NCBI RefSeq assembly: GCF_016862575.1
Contig: NZ_BONF01000016.1
Coordinates: forward strand, 220,406-284,405
DNA length: 64,000 nt
Source: Catellatospora bangladeshensis
GTDB taxonomy: Bacteria; Actinomycetota; Actinomycetes; Mycobacteriales; Micromonosporaceae
Reading direction: 5' to 3'
In this document: positions 35,240 to 43,728 of the stretch, in pieces
How the letters are laid out: each line of letters starts with the position of its first letter
Numbering within the stretch: the stretch's first letter is position 1
Notes under the pieces: model-generated
Told to the model about the DNA's origin: nothing
Databases searched by the model: none
The model's input: only the letters and a program-made list of their open reading frames with translations
Made by a program: the position numbers and the translations under genes

Positions 35240-35335
35240 GATCATGAACCTATGGCACGGTTCAGCGGCGTGTCCTGGCCACAGCTTCCTGATCGCTGAC
35301 GACACACCGTCGAGCCGTGCCATAGGTTCATGATC
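35240..35335. repeat. Family B palindromes, two copies in inverted tandem
   Basis: 35240-35294 is a full 55-nt copy; 35291-35335 is a shorter copy in the opposite direction sharing the central GATC. The outer 21-bp arms (35240-35260 and 35315-35335) are perfectly complementary, so the whole 96 nt can fold into one long hairpin. It lies in the 181-nt gap between the APH remnant and the DUF3159 gene, which holds nothing else recognisable. Confidence 0.85.
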
Positions 35336-35367
35336 GACAAGCCGGGTCGCGGCGACGGCGGTGAGGG

Positions 35368-36033
35368 CTAGACGTTTGCGGGCTCGTCGGCGAGAGCGGG
35401 GTGGCGCAGGCCGGGGTGGCCGGCGGGCAGCGAGCGGCGCATGACGTACCAGCTCACGGCCAGGCAGGCGGCGACCAGGGGCCAGGTCAGCGCGGCGGTG
35501 GTGATGGAGAGGGCCTCGACCTGGCCGGACCAGTAGAGCGGCAGCCAGACGGCGAGGCGGACCACGTACTGCAGGACCCAGATCCAGCTGGCGCGGCTGT
35601 ACGCCCGCAGCAGCGCGGGGTCGCGCCGCCAGCTGCCGCGCTGGCCGAGCACGCCGCCGACCACCACCCCGAGCAGCGGCCAGCGCAGCGCGATGCTGAT
35701 GGCCCAGCACAGGGCGCTGGCGGCGTTGGTGGCGACGCGGATGAAGAAGAAGTCCTCGGGCCGGCCGGTGTAGAGCGCGATCAGCGCCGCCACGACCACG
35801 CCGAGCAGGCCCAGCAGCACCGCGCCGAACTTGTCGCCGCGCAGCAGCCGCCACCCGCCGACCGCGGTGCTGACCGCGATCGCGGCGCCGACGCCCCACT
35901 CCAGCGACTGCCCGGCCGCCGCGAACCCGATGCCGAAGGCCAGCGGGCCGAGGGTGGCGTCGATGGCGGCACGGCGCCCGCCGAGCAGGTCGGCGAAGCT
36001 CTCACCGGCGGGGTCGGGCCGGGTGGTGGTCAC
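35368..36033 (-). CDS. DUF3159 membrane protein
   Basis: 221 residues with five or six hydrophobic helices. The start ESFADLLGGRRAAIDATLGP and the middle RPEDFFFIRVATNAASALCW match the actinobacterial DUF3159 family of integral membrane proteins with unknown function. A DtxR/IdeR-like box lies 24-42 nt upstream, hinting at iron control. Confidence 0.85.
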   Translation of the reverse strand: MTTTRPDPAGESFADLLGGRRAAIDATLGPLAFGIGFAAAGQSLEWGVGAAIAVSTAVGGWRLLRGDKFGAVLLGLLGVVVAALIALYTGRPEDFFFIRVATNAASALCWAISIALRWPLLGVVVGGVLGQRGSWRRDPALLRAYSRASWIWVLQYVVRLAVWLPLYWSGQVEALSITTAALTWPLVAACLAVSWYVMRRSLPAGHPGLRHPALADEPANV

Positions 36034-36056
36034 GGGTTGCTCCAGGGCGGTCGAGG

Positions 36057-36075
36057 TTAGGTGAGCCTAGCCTGT
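36057..36075 (-). promoter_or_regulatory. DtxR/IdeR-like iron box candidate
   Basis: ttaggtgagcctagcctgt agrees with the DtxR/IdeR 19-mer consensus TTAGGTTAGGCTAACCTAA at 14 of 19 positions by eye. Placed upstream of the DUF3159 start and about 70 nt upstream of the divergent M20 gene. Confidence 0.45.
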
Positions 36076-36145
36076 TTGGCAGTACGCGGGAAGCGGGTAC
36101 GTACTGCGCTGGGACATTCCGGCCCGACCTGGTAGGAAGATCCTT

Positions 36146-37453
36146 ATGCGTACGCCCGCCACCGACGAGGTTATCGACCTCTGCCGCGACCTGATCCGTA
36201 TCGACACCACGAACACGGGTGACCTGGCCACCAGCGCCGGGGAACGGGGCGCCGCGGAGTACGTCGCGACGAAGCTGAGCGAGGCCGGCCTGGAGCCGCA
36301 CCTGGTGGAGAGCCGGCCCGGCCGCGCCAACGTGGTGACGCGGATCCCAGGCGCGGACCCGTCCCGCGGCGCGCTGCTGGTGCACGGCCACCTGGACGTG
36401 GTGCCCGCCGACCCGGCCGAGTGGTCGGTGCACCCCCTGTCCGGCGAGATCAAGGACGGCTTCATCTGGGGCCGCGGCGCCGTCGACATGAAGGACTTCG
36501 ACGCGATGTCGCTGGCGGTGGTACGCGAATGGCAGCGCACCGGCTACACCCCGCCCCGCGACATCGTGCTCTGCTACACCGCCGACGAGGAGGCGGGCAG
36601 CGACTGGGGTGCCAAGTTCCTCGTGGAGGAGCATCCGGAGCTGCTGGAGGGGTGCACGGAGGCGGTCGGCGAGGTCGGCGGCTTCTCCTACACGGTCAGC
36701 AACGACCTGCGCCTCTACATGATCCAGACGGCCGAGAAGGGCATCGACTGGCTGCGCGTGCACGCCACCGGCCGGCCCGGTCACGGCTCGTTCGTGCACG
36801 ACGACAACGCCGTCACCGCGCTGTGCGAAGCGGTGGCCCGGGTGGGCCGGCACCGGTTCCCGGTGGTGGTCACCCCGACCGTGCGGGCGTTCCTGGAGGA
36901 GGTGGGCGAGGCGCTGCAGATCGAGATCGACCCGGAGGATCCGGAGGCGGCGATCGCGAAGCTCGGCCCGATCGCCACGATGATCGGCGCGACGATCCGC
37001 AACACCGCCAACCCGACCCGCCTGTCCGCCGGGTACAAGGACAACGTCATCCCGGGCCGGGCCAGCGCGACCATCGACTGCCGGACCCTGCCGGGCCAGT
37101 TCGAGCTGTTCCGCGAGCAGCTGGCCGCGGTGCTCGGGCCGGATCTGGAGCTGGAGTCGGTGCACCGGCAGCCGGCCCTGGAGACGGACTTCGACGGGCC
37201 GCTGGTGGATGCCATGGCGCTGGCGCTGCGGGCCGAGGATCCGGGCGCGCACGCCGTGCCTTACATGCTTTCCGGAGGCACCGACGCCAAGGCGTTCTCG
37301 CGGCTGGGCATCCGCTGCTTCGGCTTCGCGCCGCTGCGCCTGCCGCCCGATCTGAACTTCTCCGCGTTGTTCCATGGCATCGACGAGCGGGTGCCGGTGG
37401 AGGGACTACAGTTCGGCGTGCGGGTACTGGACAGGTTCCTGCGGCAGAGTTAG
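36146..37453 (+). CDS. M20-family metallopeptidase
   Basis: 435 residues, ATG 36146 after GGTAGGAAG. Zinc ligands and catalytic residues: HGHLDVVP (metal His, Asp), RGAVDMKDF (bridging Asp), TADEEAGS (base Glu and metal Glu), and a late His in NFSALFHGIDE. Belongs to the succinyl-diaminopimelate desuccinylase / carboxypeptidase G2-like group; probably a cytoplasmic di- or aminoacyl-peptidase. The next gene follows after 60 nt. Confidence 0.9.
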   Translation: MRTPATDEVIDLCRDLIRIDTTNTGDLATSAGERGAAEYVATKLSEAGLEPHLVESRPGRANVVTRIPGADPSRGALLVHGHLDVVPADPAEWSVHPLSGEIKDGFIWGRGAVDMKDFDAMSLAVVREWQRTGYTPPRDIVLCYTADEEAGSDWGAKFLVEEHPELLEGCTEAVGEVGGFSYTVSNDLRLYMIQTAEKGIDWLRVHATGRPGHGSFVHDDNAVTALCEAVARVGRHRFPVVVTPTVRAFLEEVGEALQIEIDPEDPEAAIAKLGPIATMIGATIRNTANPTRLSAGYKDNVIPGRASATIDCRTLPGQFELFREQLAAVLGPDLELESVHRQPALETDFDGPLVDAMALALRAEDPGAHAVPYMLSGGTDAKAFSRLGIRCFGFAPLRLPPDLNFSALFHGIDERVPVEGLQFGVRVLDRFLRQS

Positions 37454-37513
37454 GCCCGGCCGGAGGGCGGCCGGGAACCGGCCTGCATCGTCGTATGAAG
37501 GAGTAACCGAGTA

Positions 37514-38164
37514 ATGAGCGACAACCACGCCGCCGTCGAGGCCGCGCTGGAAGAGATGATCACCGCTGCCCGGGCGCACCTGGCCGCCGTCCGCGACGCC
37601 AAGGGTGAGGTCGACAGCGACGAGGTCTGGCGCGCCTACGTGGCGTTCAACAACGCTGCCGTCACCTACGATGACGCCCTCTCGGAGACGTACGGCGAGC
37701 CGCTGCCCTGGGAGGTGGAGCCGATCGACCTGGAGAAGGCCGACCGGTTCATGGCGGACCTGGTCGCCGCCGAGCAGGCGCCGACCGACCCGCACCCGAA
37801 GGTGATCTCGGTGCGCCAGCGCCGCGACTACCTGATCCCGAGCGTGTCCGCGCTCATCAACGCGGCCGAGCTGGCCCGCCGCGAGGCCGGGCTGAGCGAC
37901 GGCGACACCGAGCCGGTGGGCTCCGTCGCCGACGCCGTGCTGGAGCTGCTGCAGAGTTCGGACGGCTCGCTGGCCGCGCTGGACATCCCGGAGCTGGAGC
38001 CGCTGGACGGCATCGTCACCGTCGCCGAGGTCGACAAGTCCCTGGAGCCGGACGACTTCGAGGAGACCGACGCCAACGGCCCGTTCACGCTGGGCGGCAA
38101 CGACAAGCTGGTGGCCCGCCTGGACGAGCACCTGAACGGCGACATCCTGGAGGACCAGGACTGA
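37514..38164 (+). CDS. Acidic hypothetical protein
   Basis: 216 residues, ATG 37514 with AAGGAG upstream. Strongly acidic, helical, soluble (EEMITAARAHLAAVRDAKGEV; VWRAYVAFNNAAVTYDDALSE). Resembles conserved actinomycete proteins without assigned role. Followed by a bidirectional terminator. Confidence 0.72.
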   Translation: MSDNHAAVEAALEEMITAARAHLAAVRDAKGEVDSDEVWRAYVAFNNAAVTYDDALSETYGEPLPWEVEPIDLEKADRFMADLVAAEQAPTDPHPKVISVRQRRDYLIPSVSALINAAELARREAGLSDGDTEPVGSVADAVLELLQSSDGSLAALDIPELEPLDGIVTVAEVDKSLEPDDFEETDANGPFTLGGNDKLVARLDEHLNGDILEDQD

Positions 38165-38181
38165 CGTCCTGACCGACGAGG

Positions 38182-38214
38182 AACGGCGCGCACCCGCACC
38201 GGGTGGGCGCCGTT
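38182..38214. terminator. Bidirectional hairpin terminator
   Basis: Arms aacggcgcgcaccc / gggtgggcgccgtt (13 of 14 paired) with a 5-nt loop, between two convergent genes. The outer AA/TT gives a short T-run on both strands. Confidence 0.75.
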
Positions 38215-38227
38215 CGCGTACGCGGCG

Positions 38228-38962
38228 TCAGCGGCCCAGCGCGAGCACGGCCGTGTCCAGCTCCCGAAGCTCCCCGGCCAGGGTCACGCCCGGGATCGCC
38301 GCGAACTCGGCGACCATCGCGCGGATCTTCGCCACGCAGCTCCGGTCGCTGAGCGGCTGCTGGATCACCCACTTGCCGCCGTCGGGGTAGAACAGCGGGT
38401 TCGATCCCGTTCCCACCAGTGCCAACGGCCCGGCCTGCACCCTCAGCCCGTCGTCGTGCTCCAGCACGATGTCGATCACGCCGGCCCACGGCAGCGCGGT
38501 CGGCGTGCGGGGCCCGACGGACAGCCGGACCTTGGCCTCGCCGTCACCCGGCACCTCCTGCCGCGGCTCGCTGGTGACGGTGAACGGGACCTGCGGTGAT
38601 CCGTCGGGGATCTCGATGTCGTGCCTGGCTCCGACGCTGAGGTCCACGTCGGTGGCGTGGCAGGCGGGCACCGCCCGCGACTCGCGCACCGTGACCACCG
38701 CGCGGGTGATCAGCGCTGGATCGCCGGTGAGGTTGCGGACAGTGACCTCGGCGACCGCGCCGCGCAGGCCGGTCAGCGGCTTGCGGGTCCCGTCCGGCCC
38801 CAGCTCCCAGCCGGGCAGGTCGGTGCCGATCGCGCCGGTCACCGCGACCACCTCCAGGTGGGTCTGCACCGGGGGGACGGCCGCCGGGCGGTCCTCCGCC
38901 CGGGTGCACCCGGACAGGGCGACCGCCGAAGCCAGGGTGTACGTGAGAACGCTGCGGCGCAT
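38228..38962 (-). CDS. Lipoprotein of unknown function
   Basis: 244 residues. Signal peptide with lipobox LSGC, Cys19. The body is beta-rich (VAEVTVRNLTGDPALITRAV; RHDIEIPDGSPQVPFTV), as in surface-anchored immunoglobulin-like folds, with two further Cys (VPACHAT, DRSCVAK) that may pair. No family recognised. Confidence 0.72.
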   Translation of the reverse strand: MRRSVLTYTLASAVALSGCTRAEDRPAAVPPVQTHLEVVAVTGAIGTDLPGWELGPDGTRKPLTGLRGAVAEVTVRNLTGDPALITRAVVTVRESRAVPACHATDVDLSVGARHDIEIPDGSPQVPFTVTSEPRQEVPGDGEAKVRLSVGPRTPTALPWAGVIDIVLEHDDGLRVQAGPLALVGTGSNPLFYPDGGKWVIQQPLSDRSCVAKIRAMVAEFAAIPGVTLAGELRELDTAVLALGR

Positions 38963-39098
38963 CGTCGTCCCGTCGTCAGTGGATGGTCATCGAGCCACCG
39001 ACAACGTAATGCAGGCGCCGCTCAGACGGTGGCGCACCTGGGGCCGCAGGCGACCTGCTCCACCGGCGGGGCCGGTCGAGCCGGGGGAGTGCTCGCGC

Positions 39099-39290
39099 TC
39101 AGGCCGACGGGCCGGGCAGCGGCGCCAGCCGCAGGGGGCGGCGGAGCAGCACCTGCCGGGTGCCGTCCTTCATCAGCCGCACCCGGGCCAGCTCCCACCC
39201 GCCGTACTCCGCCTGAATGGCCAGCCGCACCGCTGCGGTCAACCGATCGATGTCCGGAGGTAACCGCAGCGGTGCGTATTCGTAGTCCAT
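39099..39290 (-). CDS. DUF5703 small protein
   Basis: 63 residues from ATG 39290, preceded by a weak site. MDYEYAPLRLPPDIDR and AEYGGWELARVRLMKDGTRQ match the DUF5703 family of dinucleotide-sized actinobacterial proteins. A longer frame start at 39392 does not fit the family. Function unknown. Confidence 0.8.
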   Translation of the reverse strand: MDYEYAPLRLPPDIDRLTAAVRLAIQAEYGGWELARVRLMKDGTRQVLLRRPLRLAPLPGPSA

Positions 39291-39408
39291 AGAGCGATCG
39301 TGCCCGCTGGGCCGGGGTCCGGCAAGCGCAGCACCCCTCCCGTCTGCTGAGAAAACGCCCATTCCGGTGCTGGCCGGCCCGGGTCGCCCCATTCCCGGAT
39401 GGCGGAGT

Positions 39409-40377
39409 TCAGTCCAGCTCCGGGTAGCCGAGCGGGATGTCGGACACGTCGTCCAGCGCCCGGGAGATCTCGGGCGGCAGCTCGATCTCCTCCACCTGCA
39501 GCGCCGCGATCAGCTGCCCGACGTTGCGCGCGCCGAGGATCGGCGCGGTCACCCCGGGCCGGTCGCGCACCCAGGCCAGCGCCACCTCGGCGGGGGAGAC
39601 GCCCAGCCCGTCGGCGGCGGTGGCCACCGCCTCCACGATCGCCGAGCAGCGGGGCTGCAGGTACGGCAGGACGAAGCGCTCGAAGTGCGGCGACGCGCCC
39701 CGCGAGTCGGCCGGGCGGCCGTGCCGGTACTTGCCGGTCAGCACCCCGCGCCCCAGCGGCGACCAGGGCAGCACGCCGATGCCCATGACCTCGCAGGCGG
39801 GCAGCACCTCCCGCTCGATGCCGCGCTGGAGCAGGGAGTACTCCACCTGCGTCGCGGTGATCGGGGCGCGGCCGGGCCAGGCCTGCTGCCAGGTCGCGGC
39901 GCGCGCGGTCTGCCAGCCGGAGAAGTTCGACACCCCGGCGTAGCGTGCCCGGCCGGAGCTGACCGCGAAATCGAGCGCGGACAGCGTCTCCTCCCACGGG
40001 GTGTCCGGGTCGTGCCCGTGCACCTGCCACAGGTCCACGTACGTGACGCCGAGCCGGCGCAGGGTGTTGTCGAGGGTGCGCAGCAGGTGCCCGCGCGAGC
40101 CGTCGTGGCGGCGGCCCGCCCGTGCGCGCAGCCCGGCCTTGGCGACGAGCAGCACGTCGTCGCGGGACACCATGGCGTCGAGCAGAGTGCCCAGCAGCGC
40201 CTCGGCCTCGCCGTCGGCGTACACGTCGGCGGTGTCGATCAGCGTGCCACCGGCGTCCACATAGGCTTTGAGCTGCGCCCCGGCGTCGTCCGGGTCCGTG
40301 TCCAGGCCCCAGCTCATGGTGCCCAGGGCGAGGCGGGAGACCACCAGCCCGCTGCGGCCGAGCGGTCGTTGCTGCAT
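39409..40377 (-). CDS. Aldo/keto reductase
   Basis: 322 residues from ATG 40377 (MQQRPLGRSGLVVSRLALG); longer upstream reading rejected. Tetrad: Asp and Tyr in TLIDTADVYADG, Lys in LLVAKAG, His in DLWQVHGHD. NADPH-binding end APILGARNVGQ. It is of the Tas/YghZ-like group that reduces sugar and small aldehydes. Substrate unknown. Confidence 0.9.
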   Translation of the reverse strand: MQQRPLGRSGLVVSRLALGTMSWGLDTDPDDAGAQLKAYVDAGGTLIDTADVYADGEAEALLGTLLDAMVSRDDVLLVAKAGLRARAGRRHDGSRGHLLRTLDNTLRRLGVTYVDLWQVHGHDPDTPWEETLSALDFAVSSGRARYAGVSNFSGWQTARAATWQQAWPGRAPITATQVEYSLLQRGIEREVLPACEVMGIGVLPWSPLGRGVLTGKYRHGRPADSRGASPHFERFVLPYLQPRCSAIVEAVATAADGLGVSPAEVALAWVRDRPGVTAPILGARNVGQLIAALQVEEIELPPEISRALDDVSDIPLGYPELD

Positions 40378-40541
40378 AGGATGAACTGTATTCGGCAACC
40401 CGCCGCGCCGGTGATCGGCGGGTGCCGTCACGGGGTGTGCCAGACGTAGGTCAGCCGTCGGGGTGGGTTTGCCGAGCTTCCTTTGAGGGAAGTCGGCTGT
40501 GGTTGACGTGCACGGTCGACCAGCCCCGGGAGCACCGAACA

Positions 40542-41618
40542 ATGACGTTGATCAGCACGCGCACGGTTTCCGAGACCGTGCCGGCCGTCCCTGCCCGTCC
40601 TCGCAGCCCGTACATCGACTCCCTGCGCGCGGCCGCGATCGTGCGCGTCTTCCTCCAGCACACGATGCCGCTCGGCGCGCTGACCACCCTGCTGCCGTCC
40701 ATGTGGGTCATGTTCGGCCTGGCCGGCTACCTCACCGCCTCGTCCCTGGCGCGCGGGGGCGCTGCGCGCACCGTGCGTTCCCGGGCCCGCCGCCTGCTGC
40801 CCCCGCTGTGGGCGCTGGCCGCGATCGCGCTGCCCCTGATGCTGCTGCGCGGCTGGCCCGGCTTCACCTGGCAGCACCTGCTCCCGTGGGTGTTCCCGCT
40901 GGTCAACCCACCCGCCAGCGAGTGGGGCGCGCCGCTGGTGGTCGCGTTGTGGTACCTGCGCGCCTACCTGTGGTTCGTGCTGCTGTCGCCACTGCTGTGG
41001 TGGCTGTTCGACCGCGCGCCGCTGCTGACGCTGACCGTCCCGCTGGGCGCGGCGGTGCTGCTGCAGACGGTGATCGCGCTGCCCAGCTCCCCGGTCACCG
41101 ACGTGGTGTGGACGACGGCCTCCTACGGCACCGCCTGGCTGCTCGGGTACGCCCGCCACACCGGCCTGCTGGACCGGCTCTCCTGGCCCGCCGCCTGCGC
41201 CGCCGCGGCGGGACTGGGCGGGCTGGCACTGCTGCGCGCCGGCGGTGACCCGGAGGGCGCGCTGGATCCACTGGTACAGGTGCTGTGGGGCACCGCCGTG
41301 GTGCTGCTGGCCCTCCGCGCCCGCCCGGCCATGGACTGGATACGCCGGGTACGCCCGCTGCACCGCGCCGTCGCCCTGCTCAACGCCCGCGCCGTGACCG
41401 TGTACGTCTGGCAGCTGCCCATGGTCGCCGCGACGTTCTGGCTGCTCGGCGACCTGGCCGGCCCACCCCTGCTGACCGTAGCGACGGCCGGCGTGCTGAC
41501 CGCCCTCGCGACGCTGTGCTTCGGCTGGGTCGAGGACCTCGCCGGCCGCCGCACCCCCACCCTCCTGCCCCCGCCCCCCTGCACCGCCCCACCCCACCCC
41601 GCCCCCACCCCCGCCTGA
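40542..41618 (+). CDS. Acyltransferase-3 family membrane protein
   Basis: 358 residues from ATG 40542; an in-frame ATG at 40422 adds 40 residues without hydrophobic character. About ten membrane helices. The opening SPYIDSLRAAAIVRVFLQH and RSRARRLLPPLWAL correspond to the first catalytic-helix R/H motif of Acyl_transf_3 enzymes, which transfer acyl groups to cell-surface sugars or lipids. Ends in a Pro/Thr-rich tail. Divergent from the aldo/keto reductase gene. Confidence 0.82.
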   Translation: MTLISTRTVSETVPAVPARPRSPYIDSLRAAAIVRVFLQHTMPLGALTTLLPSMWVMFGLAGYLTASSLARGGAARTVRSRARRLLPPLWALAAIALPLMLLRGWPGFTWQHLLPWVFPLVNPPASEWGAPLVVALWYLRAYLWFVLLSPLLWWLFDRAPLLTLTVPLGAAVLLQTVIALPSSPVTDVVWTTASYGTAWLLGYARHTGLLDRLSWPAACAAAAGLGGLALLRAGGDPEGALDPLVQVLWGTAVVLLALRARPAMDWIRRVRPLHRAVALLNARAVTVYVWQLPMVAATFWLLGDLAGPPLLTVATAGVLTALATLCFGWVEDLAGRRTPTLLPPPPCTAPPHPAPTPA

Positions 41619-41634
41619 CCGCCCCCCGCCGCCC

Positions 41635-41712
41635 AAGATCGCGTCGATCTTGCACGAAGTGTTAGGGATATGCCCGAAAAGGGCGTGTCGCACCCACAGC
41701 TCACGCAAGATC
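41635..41712. repeat. Compound palindromic element after the acyltransferase gene
   Basis: aagatcgcgtcgatctt (41635-41651) is a 17-nt palindrome; gatcttgc (41646-41653) also pairs with gcaagatc (41705-41712), enclosing a small gccc-gaaaa-gggc hairpin. Together they fold into a branched structure 16 nt after the stop. It may terminate transcription or be a degenerate relative of the other GATC-ended palindromes. Confidence 0.55.
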
Positions 41713-41828
41713 GGCGCGGGAGGGTGTGGTGCGGGCCACAGGGGTGGGTTGTGCTTTTCACGATTGCTACTAGTGGGTAACGTGGCGCGCACCGCCGCCG
41801 ACGCGGCCCGGCCAACGGAGGTCCACTC

Positions 41829-42881
41829 ATGCGACTCGGTCTCAACATCGGCTACCTGACGCCGTGGTCCACCCCGGCGGTCCTGCTGGACCTGGCGCGG
41901 GAGGCCGACCGGCTCGGGTTCTCCGTGGTCTGGGCGGCCGAGGCCTACGGTTCCGACTCGCCGACGCTGCTGTCCTGGATCGCCGCGCAGACCGAGCGCA
42001 TCGACATCGGCAGCGCCGTCATGCAGATCCCCGGCCGCACGCCCGCCGCCACCGCGATGACCGCGGCCACCCTCGACACGCTGTCCGGCGGCCGCTTCCG
42101 GCTCGGCCTCGGCGTGTCCGGCCCGCAGGTCTCCGAGGGCTGGCATGGCGTCCGTTTCGCGAAGCCGCTGGCCCGCACCCGCGAGTACGTCGACGTGGTC
42201 AAGCTCGCCCTGTCCCGCAAGCAGGTCAGCTACGACGGCGAGTTCCACACCCTGCCGCTGCCCGACGGGCCGGGCAAGGCGCTGCGGCTCAACTTCCACC
42301 CGCTGCGCACCGAGATTCCGATCTACCTCGCCGCGGTCGGCCCGAAGAACCTGGAGCTGGCCGGCGAGATCGCCGACGGCTGGCTGGCCGTGTTCTTCGC
42401 GCCGGAGTTCGCCCAGGAGCAGCTCGCCCAGATCAGCGCGGGCCGGGCCAAGGCGGGCAAGACCCTCGACGGCTTCGACATCGTGCCCAGCGTGCCCGTC
42501 GTCGTCGGCGACGACGTCGAGATGTGCGCCGAGCTGGTGCGCGCCTACGCCGCGCTGTACGTCGGCGGCATGGGCAGCCGCCAGCAGAACTTCTACAACC
42601 AGCTCGCCACCCGGATGGGCTACGGCGAGGCGGCCGCCGAGATCCAGGACCTGTACCTCGCGGGCCGGCACCGGGACGCCGCCGCGGCCGTGCCGATGGA
42701 GTTCATCGACCGTACCGCCCTGCTCGGGCCCAAGGACCGCATCGCCCGACGCCTGCGTGACTTCGCCGACGCGGGCGTGACTACGCTGTCGCTGGCGCTG
42801 TTCGTCGCAGACGCCGACTCCGGCAAGGAGACCTTGCGTACGGTGGCCGAGGCGTACGCGGAGAGTGGATTGGGAGAATAA
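41829..42881 (+). CDS. LLM-class (F420-type) oxidoreductase
   Basis: 350 residues, ATG 41829 with GGAGG upstream. Luciferase-like TIM barrel: MRLGLNIGYLTPWSTPAVLL, AAEAYGSDSPTLLSWIAAQT, RFRLGLGVSGPQVSEGWHG. Such actinobacterial proteins use coenzyme F420; the substrate is unknown. The TAA stop abuts the uppP GTG, so both are probably on one transcript. Confidence 0.88.
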   Translation: MRLGLNIGYLTPWSTPAVLLDLAREADRLGFSVVWAAEAYGSDSPTLLSWIAAQTERIDIGSAVMQIPGRTPAATAMTAATLDTLSGGRFRLGLGVSGPQVSEGWHGVRFAKPLARTREYVDVVKLALSRKQVSYDGEFHTLPLPDGPGKALRLNFHPLRTEIPIYLAAVGPKNLELAGEIADGWLAVFFAPEFAQEQLAQISAGRAKAGKTLDGFDIVPSVPVVVGDDVEMCAELVRAYAALYVGGMGSRQQNFYNQLATRMGYGEAAAEIQDLYLAGRHRDAAAAVPMEFIDRTALLGPKDRIARRLRDFADAGVTTLSLALFVADADSGKETLRTVAEAYAESGLGE

Positions 42882-43718
42882 GTGGAGATCGAGATCTGGC
42901 AGGCGATCGTCCTGGGCATCGTGGAGGGGATCACCGAATTCCTCCCGATCTCGTCGACGGGACACCTGACCATCACCGAGAAGCTGATGGGCCTGCCGAT
43001 CGACGATCCCGCCGTGACCGCCTTCACCGCCGTGATCCAGATCGGAGCGATCGCGGCGGTGCTGGTCTACTTCGCCAAGGACATCGGCCGGCTGGCGACC
43101 GCCTGGGGCAAGGGCCTCGTGTCCGCCCCGGCGCGGCAGGAGTTCGACTACAAGTTCGCCTGGTACGTCATCGCCGGCTCGATCCCGATCGGCATCGTCG
43201 GCTTCCTCGGCCGGGACCTGATCACCGGCCCGCTGCGCAGCATGTGGTTCGTGGCCGGCTCGCTGATCGTGTGGAGCGCCGTGATGGCCTTCGCGGAGTA
43301 CGCCGCCACCCAGACCCGCGGCGAGAAGCAGCTGCGGCTGTCCGACACCCTCGTCATCGGCTTCGCGCAGTGCCTGGCCCTGATCCCGGGCGTGTCCCGC
43401 TCCGGCGCCACCATCACCACCGGCCTGCTGCGCGACATCGACCGCGTCACCGCCACCCGGCTGTCGTTCTTCCTCGGCGTCCCGGCGCTGACCGCGGCCG
43501 GCATCTACGAGCTGCCCGAGGCGCTGGGCAGCCCCACCGTCAGCGGCCTGGTGCTGATCATCGGCACGGTGGTCAGCTTCATCGTCGCGTACGCGTCCAT
43601 CGCCTGGCTGCTCAAGTTCGTCGCACACCACACGCTGATGACTTTCGTGTGGTATCGGGTGATCCTCGGCGGCGCGATCATCGCCCTGCTCGCCACGAAC
43701 ACCATCTCCGCGACCTAG
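42882..43718 (+). CDS. uppP: Undecaprenyl-diphosphate phosphatase
   Basis: 278 residues from GTG 42882. EGITEFLPISSTGH and PGVSRSGATITTGLL are the two catalytic signatures of UppP/BacA, with eight or so helices. It recycles undecaprenyl diphosphate released by peptidoglycan and wall-polymer synthesis and gives some bacitracin tolerance. Sits between an LLM oxidoreductase and a histidine phosphatase, an arrangement often seen in actinomycetes. Confidence 0.95.
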   Translation: MEIEIWQAIVLGIVEGITEFLPISSTGHLTITEKLMGLPIDDPAVTAFTAVIQIGAIAAVLVYFAKDIGRLATAWGKGLVSAPARQEFDYKFAWYVIAGSIPIGIVGFLGRDLITGPLRSMWFVAGSLIVWSAVMAFAEYAATQTRGEKQLRLSDTLVIGFAQCLALIPGVSRSGATITTGLLRDIDRVTATRLSFFLGVPALTAAGIYELPEALGSPTVSGLVLIIGTVVSFIVAYASIAWLLKFVAHHTLMTFVWYRVILGGAIIALLATNTISAT

Positions 43719-43721
43719 GCT
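43716..43721 (+). promoter_or_regulatory. TAGGCT -10 box of the histidine phosphatase gene
   Basis: TAGGCT overlaps the uppP stop region and lies 7 nt before GTG 43729; probably a leaderless start in addition to read-through. Confidence 0.45.
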
Positions 43722-43728
43722 GGCGGGC

